Source: JANXYY01 sp035530875 (lineage in GTDB: Bacteria; Actinomycetota; Actinomycetes; Nanopelagicales; Nanopelagicaceae). Taken from it: a stretch of 27,540 bases of DNA. Where the stretch lies: contig DATKUB010000076.1 of assembly GCA_035530875.1 (NCBI GenBank), positions 1 through 27,540 on the forward strand. Reading direction: 5' to 3'. The notes under the pieces were generated by a model, which saw only the letters and a program-made list of their open reading frames with translations, made no database searches and was not told where the DNA came from. The position numbers were made by a program, and so were the translations under genes. This document shows, one piece after another, positions 13,468-20,591 of the stretch; within the stretch, counting starts at the first letter, position 1; each line of letters starts with the position of its first letter.

Positions 13468-14195
13468 GGTTTCGCGCGGTGGGGCCCTGGATGCCCGAAT
13501 TTTCGGATGCACCGAATCTTTGCCCGTGGCATGAGCAGATCACATCTCGATCCGCTGCGGACAAAGAGAATTTCACGCGCTGGGTAAGAAGAACTGAATC
13601 GTGCACGTTTCAAGGCCGCCTCTAAAGCTTCTTCCATATTTGGTCTTCCAGTTTCCGACCATGATGCATTCATCGCTGCCAGGATTTCGTCTTGAGACAG
13701 GAGTTTGGCAATCTCTTCCTCCAAAACACCTGCAGCCACAACAGTTTTCACTAAGCCGTCAGGCGCTGGTGATGGACGAAAGTCCCAACCGTCAAGCCCG
13801 ACTGATTCTGCAACTACTTCAAGTAATGCGAGCGCATCCCAAAGTTGAGTTCCCTCATCACCCGTTAGCAATCCCGTCTTGATGAGCGCCAGAGCGAGAT
13901 CGTAGACCTCTTGATCACTGCGCGGACCAAGACACAGAACCTCAATCAAACCAACAGAGTCTTGGATAGTCGCGCGATATATCACTCGCTTGCGACCGTT
14001 TAGAACTTCAAGAGTGTTCCAGCCCCTCAATGATTGCGAGAGTGGATGTTTTCCTGACGGACTATCGCAGAGCCTGACGACCTCCGAAAGTACGTCATAT
14101 CGTTGGTCAATATTGAGGTCGGCGAGTTGCTCGACAAAGATATCCGAAAAGAGAATCTCTGCCTGATTCTCTGGAAAACGAGAACCTCGTTTCAC
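13464..14195 (-). CDS. ParE/RelE-like toxin with Cys/His C-terminal tail
   Basis: A 243-residue protein about twice the usual RelE/ParE size. Residues ~10-105 look like a ParE/RelE fold (AEILFSDIFVEQLADLNIDQ, LRGWNTLEVLNGRKRVIYRA, GLIEVLCLGPRSDQEVYDLA). Residues ~110-205 are helical. The C-terminus has C218-x10-C229-x5-H235-x3-H239 in CDLLMPRAKIRC and FGHPGPH, a possible zinc-binding CCHH module. It overlaps the Phd-like gene upstream (GTGA) and the MntA-like gene downstream (ATGA), giving a three-gene operon. The toxin role is inferred from fold pattern and partner. A zinc role needs direct proof. Confidence 0.65.
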   Translation of the reverse strand: MKRGSRFPENQAEILFSDIFVEQLADLNIDQRYDVLSEVVRLCDSPSGKHPLSQSLRGWNTLEVLNGRKRVIYRATIQDSVGLIEVLCLGPRSDQEVYDLALALIKTGLLTGDEGTQLWDALALLEVVAESVGLDGWDFRPSPAPDGLVKTVVAAGVLEEEIAKLLSQDEILAAMNASWSETGRPNMEEALEAALKRARFSSSYPAREILFVRSGSRCDLLMPRAKIRCIRKFGHPGPHRAKP

Positions 14196-14503
14196 TTAGA
14201 AGCGAGACGCTTTGCATGGGCACGCACTCGAAGCACGTCGATCTGTAATCGTTGGCAAATTTCTTCAAGATTCAAATGAGCGGGGCGGCGTTGGAGAATT
14301 GCTTCCGCAGCCGAGTCTGCGACCGCTCTTGCGCTCTCGCGCATCTTTCTCAGATCTTCGTCTAAACGCTCGGGGTCATCGACGACGGCCACAGTGCGTC
14401 CGTGACTGGTAAGAATGATTCGCTGTTCGCTCGCCTCATTGGCGATCGCCGAAATTCCCTTGCGTGAGGCAAGAGTTATTGGCATCCGAATTGAACTCGT
14501 CAT
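14192..14503 (-). CDS. Phd/YefM-like antitoxin
   Basis: A 103-residue protein with the compact Phd/YefM N-terminal DNA-binding part (LASRKGISAIANEASEQRII, then LTSHGRTVAVVDDPERLDED) and a helical charged C-terminus (AHLNLEEICQRLQIDVLRVR) that would wrap the toxin. First gene of the operon with the Cys/His-tailed toxin. An inverted repeat overlaps the -10 region directly upstream. Confidence 0.82.
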   Translation of the reverse strand: MTSSIRMPITLASRKGISAIANEASEQRIILTSHGRTVAVVDDPERLDEDLRKMRESARAVADSAAEAILQRRPAHLNLEEICQRLQIDVLRVRAHAKRLASK

Positions 14504-14511
14504 TGTGCAAA

Positions 14512-14538
14512 AGTATATAGATATACTCAGAAATGCAA
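14512..14538 (-). promoter_or_regulatory. Promoter/operator of the Phd-ParE-like operon
   Basis: Minus strand: TTGCAT (14538-14533) and TATACT (14517-14512), spacer 15, eight bases before the ATG at 14503. The inverted repeat AGTATAT-AG-ATATACT (14512-14527) includes the -10 box. The short spacing suggests a nearly leaderless mRNA. Confidence 0.55.
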
Positions 14539-14569
14539 GATCTCTTAGACACCCAGCACTTGTTGGCCA

Positions 14570-14598
14570 GATGTGTATTCCGATTAGGCATACACATC
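14570..14598. promoter_or_regulatory. Orphan operator-like inverted repeat
   Basis: Perfect 9-bp arms GATGTGTAT and ATACACATC are separated by 11 bases. The size resembles TA operators, but it is 67 bases upstream of the nearest start codon and no intact gene begins on the other side. It may belong to a lost module. Confidence 0.4.
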
Positions 14599-14662
14599 AT
14601 CAATGAAACCTGCACATAAAGATCATCGCCTGGCAATGCGCGTCACGCTGGCAAATCTCATC

Positions 14663-14735
14663 GCCGAGCGGCGGCCCCGCTCCCGTGAGCGGCGGCCCCG
14701 CTCCCGTGAGCGGCGCCTTGCCTCACCCATGTTGG
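14663..14735 (+). repeat. Palindromic repeat R9 with internal tandem duplication
   Basis: The 21-bp unit GAGCGGCGGCCCCGCTCCCGT occurs twice head to tail (14666-14686 and 14687-14707), followed by GAGCGGCG, CCTTGCCTCAC and GTTGGG. It ends shortly before the RelE-like gene stop at 14756. Confidence 0.92.
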
Positions 14736-14755
14736 GCGAAGTGGGGTTTCCGGAG

Positions 14756-15067
14756 TTATGGCTCTGGAAAAACTCCGTGGTCACCAATCCGACGCCACCG
14801 GAGTCGGATGCCGTCGGGAGTGTTTACAAATTCGAAGGTAGCGCGTCCATCAGGCGAGGCAAAAGACCAAGTCATCTCCCATACGCCTCTTGTGCTGATC
14901 ATTTTGCTTACCCACAGGCGTTTGGCCCAGACGAACCCATCATTCGTGGCGGCATAGCCGTCGCAAGCCGCGTTGAAATCCGGCATAAGGTCAAAGAAGG
15001 CTTTCTGATGCTCCTGGGGCAGGGCTTTGAAGTCTTTATCAAAGCGCGGCGTAGTCTCAAACTTCAC
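14756..15067 (-). CDS. RelE-like toxin of an AbrB-type module
   Basis: A 103-residue protein starting KFETTPRFDKDFKALPQEHQ, a RelE/YafQ-like N-terminus with basic helix residues. It continues through WVSKMISTRGVWEMTWSFAS, ATFEFVNTPDG and IRLRWRRIGDH, the strand core and terminal His typical of RelE-family mRNA interferases. The GTG start overlaps the AbrB-like antitoxin gene (GTGA). Family placement is good; catalytic residues were not matched individually. Confidence 0.78.
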   Translation of the reverse strand: MKFETTPRFDKDFKALPQEHQKAFFDLMPDFNAACDGYAATNDGFVWAKRLWVSKMISTRGVWEMTWSFASPDGRATFEFVNTPDGIRLRWRRIGDHGVFPEP

Positions 15068-15375
15068 TCTTTCGAAATTGCAGTCAGATGAGCCATGAAG
15101 TCATCGACCGTCTCGGAGACGGTGATCTCGCCCTTACGGACATGCTCATCAACTTCGCGCTCTCCGGTATTCCACCGCTCATCCCAAAACCACGCCTCTT
15201 TGGCCGGAATAGGCAGAGTCGGGCGCAACTCAATGACGCCATCCTCACGTTCGGTAATTTCAACCTGGGAGCCAGCCTGATCAAGCTTGTATTTCTTTCG
15301 CAGAGATAGCGGCAAAGCAATTACGCCACGACCTTGGACGGCGACATATCCGCGAAATCCTCCGGTTTGACTCAT
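15064..15375 (-). CDS. AbrB/MazE-type (SpoVT-AbrB) antitoxin
   Basis: A 103-residue protein. Residues ~8-55 form a swapped-hairpin AbrB domain (YVAVQGRGVIALPLSLRKKY, then GSQVEITEREDGVIELRP), and the C-terminal half is acidic and helical (WNTGEREVDEHVRKGEIT). It binds DNA as a dimer and presumably blocks the downstream toxin. The start codon lies inside a palindrome, and a -35-like TTGACT is upstream. Confidence 0.85.
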   Translation of the reverse strand: MSQTGGFRGYVAVQGRGVIALPLSLRKKYKLDQAGSQVEITEREDGVIELRPTLPIPAKEAWFWDERWNTGEREVDEHVRKGEITVSETVDDFMAHLTAISKE

Positions 15376-15426
15376 GGCATGAGTACGCCTGTTGCGCCAT
15401 TACAGTCAAACTGCATTGCAGTAATG
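15371..15426 (-). promoter_or_regulatory. Promoter/operator region of the AbrB-RelE module
   Basis: Minus strand TTGACT (15409-15404) and TACTCA are 18 bases apart, with the ATG (15375) four bases after the -10. Palindromes flank it: CTCATG-G-CATGAG (15371-15383) over the start codon, and ACTGCA-T-TGCAGT (15410-15422) directly upstream of the -35. Confidence 0.5.
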
Positions 15427-15437
15427 CAGCCAGGCGA

Positions 15438-15454
15438 TCGCCGAGCGGCGGCCC
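15438..15454 (+). repeat. Palindromic repeat R10 (truncated)
   Basis: Only tcgccgagcggcggccc remains, followed by unrelated sequence. It marks the right edge of the TA island. Confidence 0.7.
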
Positions 15455-15524
15455 AGATATAGCCGTCGGCCGATTCCGTCAAAAAAAGCGTGACTAACTA
15501 TCAAGGCGCTGCTTTACTCCATTC

Positions 15525-16913
15525 ATGTTTCTTCGCCGCGCAGTACGAGTCGTTGCCTCCATCGCCGCCGTCACGGCTCTGATTCTGGTTGTCCCGCCAG
15601 CTGCACAAGCAAAGGCCAGGGCTGGTTCGGTTTGCAGCAAATTGGGGTCGGTGGCAAGCGATGCTGCTGGACGCAAGGTCGTGTGCAAAAAGAAAGGATC
15701 GAAGAAGATTTGGCAGGTTCAGGCCGTCAGGACTAAATCCTCTGGAGTAAAGGTAGGCAGTCCGTGCAGCAAATTGGGATCAGTTACCGGAGATGGTCCT
15801 GGCCGAAGTTTGGTCTGCACAAAGAAGGGAACCGGGATGGTCAGGCAGGTGCTGAATATTTCCGGTTCATCGCAAACGCCTGGCGCTGGACAACCGACCG
15901 GTTCACCGCAGACGACTCCTACATCCACAGCTGCGTGTTCACAACCGCCACAATTCAGTGCGGACTTCATTGATCCACGTTTTGTCCGGGTAGTCACGCC
16001 AATCGGCGAACAGACTGGATACGGCGGAGTGTTGGCCGTCCGCTCCTACATTCATCCGGCCAGTGAATTTACCGGGCAGGAACTACCGATTTATGCGCCA
16101 GTAGACATGACATTAACTTCGGCTAATTATTACAAGGCGGCGTCAGCCCCTGCCACATACCAACCGGAGTACTCACTCTACTTTGACGTCGGATGTGGCG
16201 TCTCCGTAAGGTTTTTTCATATTAAAGGCACCGTTGGAAAAGTTGCCGGGGTAGTGCCAACCGTCCCCACTACCTCTAGTGCGGGTCAAAATGTGACGCC
16301 GACTCAAGTCAAAGCTGGCGAACAAATTGGTTGGTACAAACTTGGCGAAAATAGCGTCGCCTTTGACTTCTGGGTAGATGACGCAAGCCATACAAACAAC
16401 TTCATCGTGCCATCCCATTTTGCAAGCAGCAACGCACTTCATAGTGTCTGCCCGTACGATTTTTACGTGGCGGACAAGCGCGCACAGTGGTTAGCCAAAC
16501 TTGGGGGGCCAGGCGGATTCCCAGTAGCCGGAACAAGTTGTGGTGTCGTAACCGAAGGTCAACTCGGAACTGCCGACGGCATGTGGTTTATCAGCCCAAC
16601 TACCGAGACTGATCGGTTGACTTATGACGGGGCGTACCAATCTCAAATCATGCTCAGCACCGATGCAGATGGGATTGTGCGGATTGGCGGTCTTAATATC
16701 TCTCCCGTACTCGCGCAAATGATGGTGGGGTCCCAATCACCAACCTGGCGTAAGCCATCGGATGTATCTGTTGGGGCAACTCAGTGTTGGTCCAACGACA
16801 CGCAATCGGTACGCGTTACCGTCACGAGTGATAACACCATGTCGGTGATTGTTGGCACTGGGTCGTGTTCGTCCCTTCCGGATTCATCAGCTGGGAAGAC
16901 TTACTACCGCTAG
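15525..16913 (+). CDS. Secreted protein with two Cys modules and a degenerate LytM-like domain
   Basis: A 462-residue exported protein. Residues 1-29 are a signal peptide ending AAQA. Two copies of a short module, CSKLGSVASDAAGRKVVC and CSKLGSVTGDGPGRSLVC (C37/C54 and C81/C98, each 17 apart), probably form small disulfide loops. After a Thr/Pro/Ser linker, residues ~150-300 follow the LytM/M23 strand order: YIHPASEFTGQELPIYAPVD, SLYFDVGCGVSVRFFHIKG, VKAGEQIGWYKLGENSVAFD. The zinc-binding HxH segment is replaced by AFDFWVDD, so peptidase activity is doubtful and a wall-binding role is more likely. The C-terminal ~150 residues are unrecognised. No clear ribosome-binding site precedes the ATG. 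Confidence 0.7.
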   Translation: MFLRRAVRVVASIAAVTALILVVPPAAQAKARAGSVCSKLGSVASDAAGRKVVCKKKGSKKIWQVQAVRTKSSGVKVGSPCSKLGSVTGDGPGRSLVCTKKGTGMVRQVLNISGSSQTPGAGQPTGSPQTTPTSTAACSQPPQFSADFIDPRFVRVVTPIGEQTGYGGVLAVRSYIHPASEFTGQELPIYAPVDMTLTSANYYKAASAPATYQPEYSLYFDVGCGVSVRFFHIKGTVGKVAGVVPTVPTTSSAGQNVTPTQVKAGEQIGWYKLGENSVAFDFWVDDASHTNNFIVPSHFASSNALHSVCPYDFYVADKRAQWLAKLGGPGGFPVAGTSCGVVTEGQLGTADGMWFISPTTETDRLTYDGAYQSQIMLSTDADGIVRIGGLNISPVLAQMMVGSQSPTWRKPSDVSVGATQCWSNDTQSVRVTVTSDNTMSVIVGTGSCSSLPDSSAGKTYYR

Positions 16914-16941
16914 ATATATCGGCGTTCACCATTGGAACGCT

Positions 16942-16995
16942 TCCCGTGAGCGGCGGCTCCGCTCCCGTGAGCGGCGCCTTGCCTCACCCTTGGCC
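16942..16995 (+). repeat. Palindromic repeat R11
   Basis: Core preceded by an extra tcccgtgagcgg half-unit, then GCCTTGCCTCAC. It lies about 30 bases after the stop of the secreted protein and outside the TA island, in the same orientation as R1-R10. The rest of 16996-17154 shows only the GTG-gene leader with AGGTGGTG. Confidence 0.88.
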
Positions 16996-17154
16996 CCGTC
17001 CCGTCAGCGTTCCCGCCCTGCAGCCAGGAGGTGGCCCCCGTTCGGCCCGGTTACATTTGGGCGGATTTATCCCTAGGCTGACCAGCGTTCCTTTGATACT
17101 TTCCTCTAGTCGAAGTCCTATTCGTCCGCTGAATCCGCAAGGTGGTGTGTTTTC

Positions 17155-17880
17155 GTGTCTGATCGCAGTGGCTTGAAAGGTTGGCTCGGCTATCGGCCGG
17201 AAAATCAGGGCGGCAGAGGTAGCGCTCCAGCGCCCGACCTGAGCGGCCGGATCCACGAGTTGGAGGCCGAAATTGCGGCCCTGCGGGCAAAGCCCGACCT
17301 CACTGGACTGAGCGAGGCCGAACTTGAGACCTCCGCGGGCGAAACCGCGTTGACCATCTTGAAGGCGGCGCACGCGCGGGAGGCCACGGCCAAGGCCACG
17401 GCCGAGCGGATCGTCTCCGAGGCCAATAGCGAAGCGGCCGCCCTGACCATTGCGGCCCAGAAGCAGGCGTTCGAGACAGTTAATACTGCAGAGAAGAACG
17501 CGGCATCAATTGTGGCCAAGGCGATGCAAGATGCAGAGGTGCTCGTACGGAACGCGACGAATGAATCGAACGCCATGCGAAGCGCCGCCCAAGAGGAAGT
17601 CCGCCAACACCGCACTTGGCTCGCGGCCAACGTGAACGAGGCGCTCAAGTTGCAGGAAGCCCAGATCCAAGCTTTTGCTGGGGTGTCTAAGAACATCGAT
17701 ATTTGGCAGGCCACCGTGAACACGGCGGTCGGGCGACTTTCCGCGCACCAACAATCTTTGGAACAGGCGCTGGCACCGGCTCAACCCCCTGCAAAAGCTT
17801 CTGCGGAATCTCCAAAGGAAGATACGGAACAGCACGCGGAAGCTGAACTCGCCGAGGACGACGCTCCCGAACAGAGCTAA
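17155..17880 (+). CDS. Coiled-coil protein of unknown function
   Basis: A 241-residue protein with no signal peptide or membrane segment. Residues ~30-50 (IHELEAEIAALRAK) and ~65-200 are a long Ala/Glu-rich coiled coil (ATAERIVSEANSEAAALTIA, NAASIVAKAMQDAEVLVRNA), ending in an acidic Pro/Glu/Ala tail. The spacing of SEAN/DAE repeats resembles DivIVA-like or ATP-synthase b-type rods, but the conserved DivIVA N-terminal membrane-binding motif is not evident. A role in polar scaffolding or envelope organisation is a guess. GTG start with AGGTGGTG upstream. The acyltransferase gene begins 21 bases after its stop, so the two are probably cotranscribed. Confidence 0.7.
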   Translation: MSDRSGLKGWLGYRPENQGGRGSAPAPDLSGRIHELEAEIAALRAKPDLTGLSEAELETSAGETALTILKAAHAREATAKATAERIVSEANSEAAALTIAAQKQAFETVNTAEKNAASIVAKAMQDAEVLVRNATNESNAMRSAAQEEVRQHRTWLAANVNEALKLQEAQIQAFAGVSKNIDIWQATVNTAVGRLSAHQQSLEQALAPAQPPAKASAESPKEDTEQHAEAELAEDDAPEQS

Positions 17881-17901
17881 TCACTGGCTGTCACGAACCT
17901 C

Positions 17902-19716
17902 ATGAAACTTACGCACCGCTCCGGTTATCTTCCATCCCTCGACGGCCTTCGCGCGCTGGCGATCGTCGGCGTCGTCATTTACCACCTCAATTTCTCTTGG
18001 CTGCCAGGCGGTTTTCTTGGCGTCGATCTCTTCTTTGCGATCAGCGGATACGTAATAACTTGGCTGTTGCTCGATGAAATTCGCGCGACAAATTCGATCA
18101 ACCTTCGCGCATTCTTTATGGCGCGCGTTCGCAGGCTGCTGCCCGCGCTGCTGACGCTCTGTCTGGCCACCGCAATCCTCGCCGGCATCTGGGCGCAGGA
18201 TTCGGTTAAGCGATTCTTGATAGATACGCCATTCACTCTTATCGGCCTTAGCAACTGGCACATGGTTGCGAATCAGCAGAACTACTTTGAGGAAATCGGG
18301 CGACCACCGCTCTTGCAGCACACGTGGTCGCTTGCGGTTGAAGCGCAGTTCTATGCGATTTGGCCGCTTGCGATTCTCTTAGTCTGGAAGTACCTAGACT
18401 CAAAACGAATTCGACTCCTGGCACTAAGTGCAGCGGCGGCATCGACTGCCGGATTGCTCGCACTCGGCTCCAACCTTGCACATGCCAGTTCCACTACCGT
18501 GAGCCACCTCTACTTTGGCACCGACGTGCACTGCGTGAGTCTTTTCCTAGGGGCAGCGCTAGCGATCGCTTGGGTGCCCAAGAACCTGAGCGCTGACATT
18601 TCGTGGAGTGCCAGAAACTTCATTGATTTCATGGGGTTTTCTGCCTTTGTGGGCATTATCGCGATGTACCTATTCGCCAGCGAAACCAACGTTGATCTCT
18701 ACCGGGTCGCGTTCCCGTTGATGGGCCTTTTGGCTGCGATCATGATCGCATCTCTTGCTCATCCGGCATCGCGGCTAGCGGTCCTATTTTCAAATCCCGT
18801 GTTCCGTTGGATCGGCACGCACTCTTACGGAATTTACCTATGGCACTGGGTTATCTTTCAAGTGACTCGCCCAGGCGTCGATGTTTCCGGTTCGTTTGCA
18901 AGCTCCGTATTCCGCACTGCTGTAGTGCTTGTTGTTGCCGAGATTTCTTATCGCTTCATTGAAGTTCCGGTTCGTCAAGGAAAGTTGCGCGAATACTTTG
19001 CGCGTCAGAAGACGACGACTGTTCGTAAGCGGGTCCTAGCAACTGCCGGTCTGGCGGCCGCGATCGGTGCGGTCCTTGGCGTCGCGATCACAGTTGATGC
19101 GAATGCGATCACAAGCCACGCCAAAGCGGAGTCCGAACTGCTTGGGCAACTCAAGTCGGATTCTGCACTAACGATCCCTAGGACCGACTCCTCCTTGCCG
19201 CCTGATCTCACGGCGACAGATCCGAGTGCAAGCCCCACCCCAGCCCCTCAAACGATCCGCGTCATTGGCGATTCAGTTCTCTTGGGTGCTAAGGAGCGTC
19301 TGCTTGAAGAACTTCCGATCTCTGCGTTCAACGCGCAGGTTGGCCGGCAGGCGGATGCGGTGCTGCAAGTACTTAACGACAGCAAGGCTTCCGCCTTGAC
19401 CGCAGACGTGATTGTGGATCTTGGCACGAACTCACCGCTTGAGCCGAACGTGGTCGAGCAGATCTTCCAAGCGTTGAGCGAACATCCGCACGCGATTGTT
19501 ATCAACACAAGAGTGCCGAGAGCTTGGCAGGACTACAACAACAAGGTGCTGGCTCAGATGGCTCAAAAATACCCGCAAGTGCAATTGATCGATTGGTTCT
19601 CAGCCGCAAAAGACCACCGTGATTACTTCGTTTCTGATGGCGTGCACTTAACGTCGAGAGGAATCACAGCCTACGTCGGGTTGATTCGACAAGCGCTCAA
19701 CGCCGATCAGCCGTAG
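17902..19716 (+). CDS. OatA-like membrane acyltransferase (AT3 + SGNH)
   Basis: A 604-residue two-domain enzyme. Residues ~8-360 form the AT3 membrane domain with about ten helices. It opens with SGYLPSLDGLRALAIVGVVI and His28, and ends with SYRFIEVPVR. A further helix (~377-398) leads through a Pro/Ser linker to an extracytoplasmic SGNH domain. The catalytic set is complete: Ser458 in IGDSVLLGA, Asn510 in LGTN, Asp579 and His582 in DGVHL. Such proteins move acyl groups across the membrane and O-acetylate peptidoglycan or other wall glycans, often giving lysozyme resistance. The actual acceptor is not known. It converges on the DUF5666-like gene, with repeat R12 between the stops. Confidence 0.9.
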   Translation: MKLTHRSGYLPSLDGLRALAIVGVVIYHLNFSWLPGGFLGVDLFFAISGYVITWLLLDEIRATNSINLRAFFMARVRRLLPALLTLCLATAILAGIWAQDSVKRFLIDTPFTLIGLSNWHMVANQQNYFEEIGRPPLLQHTWSLAVEAQFYAIWPLAILLVWKYLDSKRIRLLALSAAAASTAGLLALGSNLAHASSTTVSHLYFGTDVHCVSLFLGAALAIAWVPKNLSADISWSARNFIDFMGFSAFVGIIAMYLFASETNVDLYRVAFPLMGLLAAIMIASLAHPASRLAVLFSNPVFRWIGTHSYGIYLWHWVIFQVTRPGVDVSGSFASSVFRTAVVLVVAEISYRFIEVPVRQGKLREYFARQKTTTVRKRVLATAGLAAAIGAVLGVAITVDANAITSHAKAESELLGQLKSDSALTIPRTDSSLPPDLTATDPSASPTPAPQTIRVIGDSVLLGAKERLLEELPISAFNAQVGRQADAVLQVLNDSKASALTADVIVDLGTNSPLEPNVVEQIFQALSEHPHAIVINTRVPRAWQDYNNKVLAQMAQKYPQVQLIDWFSAAKDHRDYFVSDGVHLTSRGITAYVGLIRQALNADQP

Positions 19717-19723
19717 TTTCTAT

Positions 19724-19753
19724 CCGCTCACGGGAGCGGAGCCGCCGCTCGGC
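19724..19753 (-). repeat. Palindromic repeat R12 (opposite orientation)
   Basis: The core is read on the minus strand as gccgagcggcggctccgctc-ccgtgagcgg. It lies between two convergent genes and encodes the last eight codons and the TGA stop of the minus-strand gene. The hairpin could also stop transcription from both sides. Confidence 0.88.
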
Positions 19754-20591
19754 AAGTGGTCAGGGCCGCTTGAACCTTGGGATCGGTCGAGCCAAAGAGC
19801 GAGCGAATTCCCTGCGTTGGATCAACCTTGATGCCCGCCTTGGTTAAGCAATCGATCAACGCGGTACCCCGCCCCGAGTTGCCGAATCCGCCGCCCGGCG
19901 CCGCGGTTCCGCTCGGGCTGGCGCTAGCACTCCCGCTTGCCGACGGTTTCTTCGATGTCGATTTCCTAGACGGCTTCGAAGAAGATGCTGCGGACGGAGA
20001 TGGCGTTCCGGCGGTCGGCGCGCCACCGCCAAATCCGGCCGGAATCTCGCCGGTGTTGATCGACGTGGCTGCCACCGTGCCATCGGCTCCGGCTTGGCCT
20101 GAAACGCTGACGGTGTCGCCGACCTTCAGATCGCCAACGGTGAGAGTCGCGGTCTGCCGAATTCGAGTTGTCGAATCGGTGGAGACCTTCACGATGCTGC
20201 CCGTACTCGTCGTGACGTAAATATTTTTACCGTCGATCAACTTGATCTGGCCCGCTGCGACCGGAAGCCCGAATCCGCCAGCACCACCGAACCCGCCACC
20301 GCCAAAGCCGCTCGCCCCGCGAGTGCTCTGGCCTGATGCACCAGATCTAGCCGAGGCAAATGCCGAGGCCAAATTCGCACCGCCCGTAGCTGCCCCACTC
20401 GATGATTGAAAATAGCTTCCGGCGATAATGCCGCCCAAAAATAGAAGCGCTGCGCCGAGGACGATCGTGAAACGAGTGATCAATGGCTGACCGTCGCGCG
20501 CGACCATTTCGGCCAAGTCCCGTTCATCCGCGGCTCCCGAAAAAATCTCGTTGAGAGGATCTGAGTTTTCCCCAACTGAATTCTCACTCAT
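19728..20591 (-). CDS. Membrane-anchored protein with DUF5666-like domain and C-terminal Cys pair
   Basis: A 287-residue protein. Residues 1-38 are cytoplasmic and acidic, and ~39-60 form one membrane helix (FTIVLGAALLFLGGIIAGSY). A Gly/Ser-rich stretch follows (GFGGGGFGGAGGFG). Residues ~112-180 form a small beta domain (GQIKLIDGKNIYVTTSTGS, TLTVGDLKVGDTVSVSG) like DUF5666. After a Pro/Ser/Lys linker comes C248...DPKVQAALTTC280. The same Cys-pair motif occurs in the secreted protein at 24329-24940. It overlaps the permease gene by 8 bases, so it is the last gene of the MacA/MacB-type operon and may be an accessory of that exporter. The final residues RAAAPLP and the stop come from repeat R12. 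Confidence 0.75.
   Translation of the reverse strand: MSENSVGENSDPLNEIFSGAADERDLAEMVARDGQPLITRFTIVLGAALLFLGGIIAGSYFQSSSGAATGGANLASAFASARSGASGQSTRGASGFGGGGFGGAGGFGLPVAAGQIKLIDGKNIYVTTSTGSIVKVSTDSTTRIRQTATLTVGDLKVGDTVSVSGQAGADGTVAATSINTGEIPAGFGGGAPTAGTPSPSAASSSKPSRKSTSKKPSASGSASASPSGTAAPGGGFGNSGRGTALIDCLTKAGIKVDPTQGIRSLFGSTDPKVQAALTTCRAAAPLP

Noticed and set aside
5039..15454. Repeats as integron attC sites
   Set aside because: The GTTGGCT...AGCCAAC arms in R7 have the reverse order of attC boxes (RYYYAAC...GTTRRRY) and do not fit the base pattern. The recombinase at 229-996 is not recognisably IntI and lies 4 kb away.
5039..15454. Repeats as a CRISPR array
   Set aside because: The units are separated by whole genes of 0.6-2 kb, not by short spacers of constant length, and no cas genes are present.
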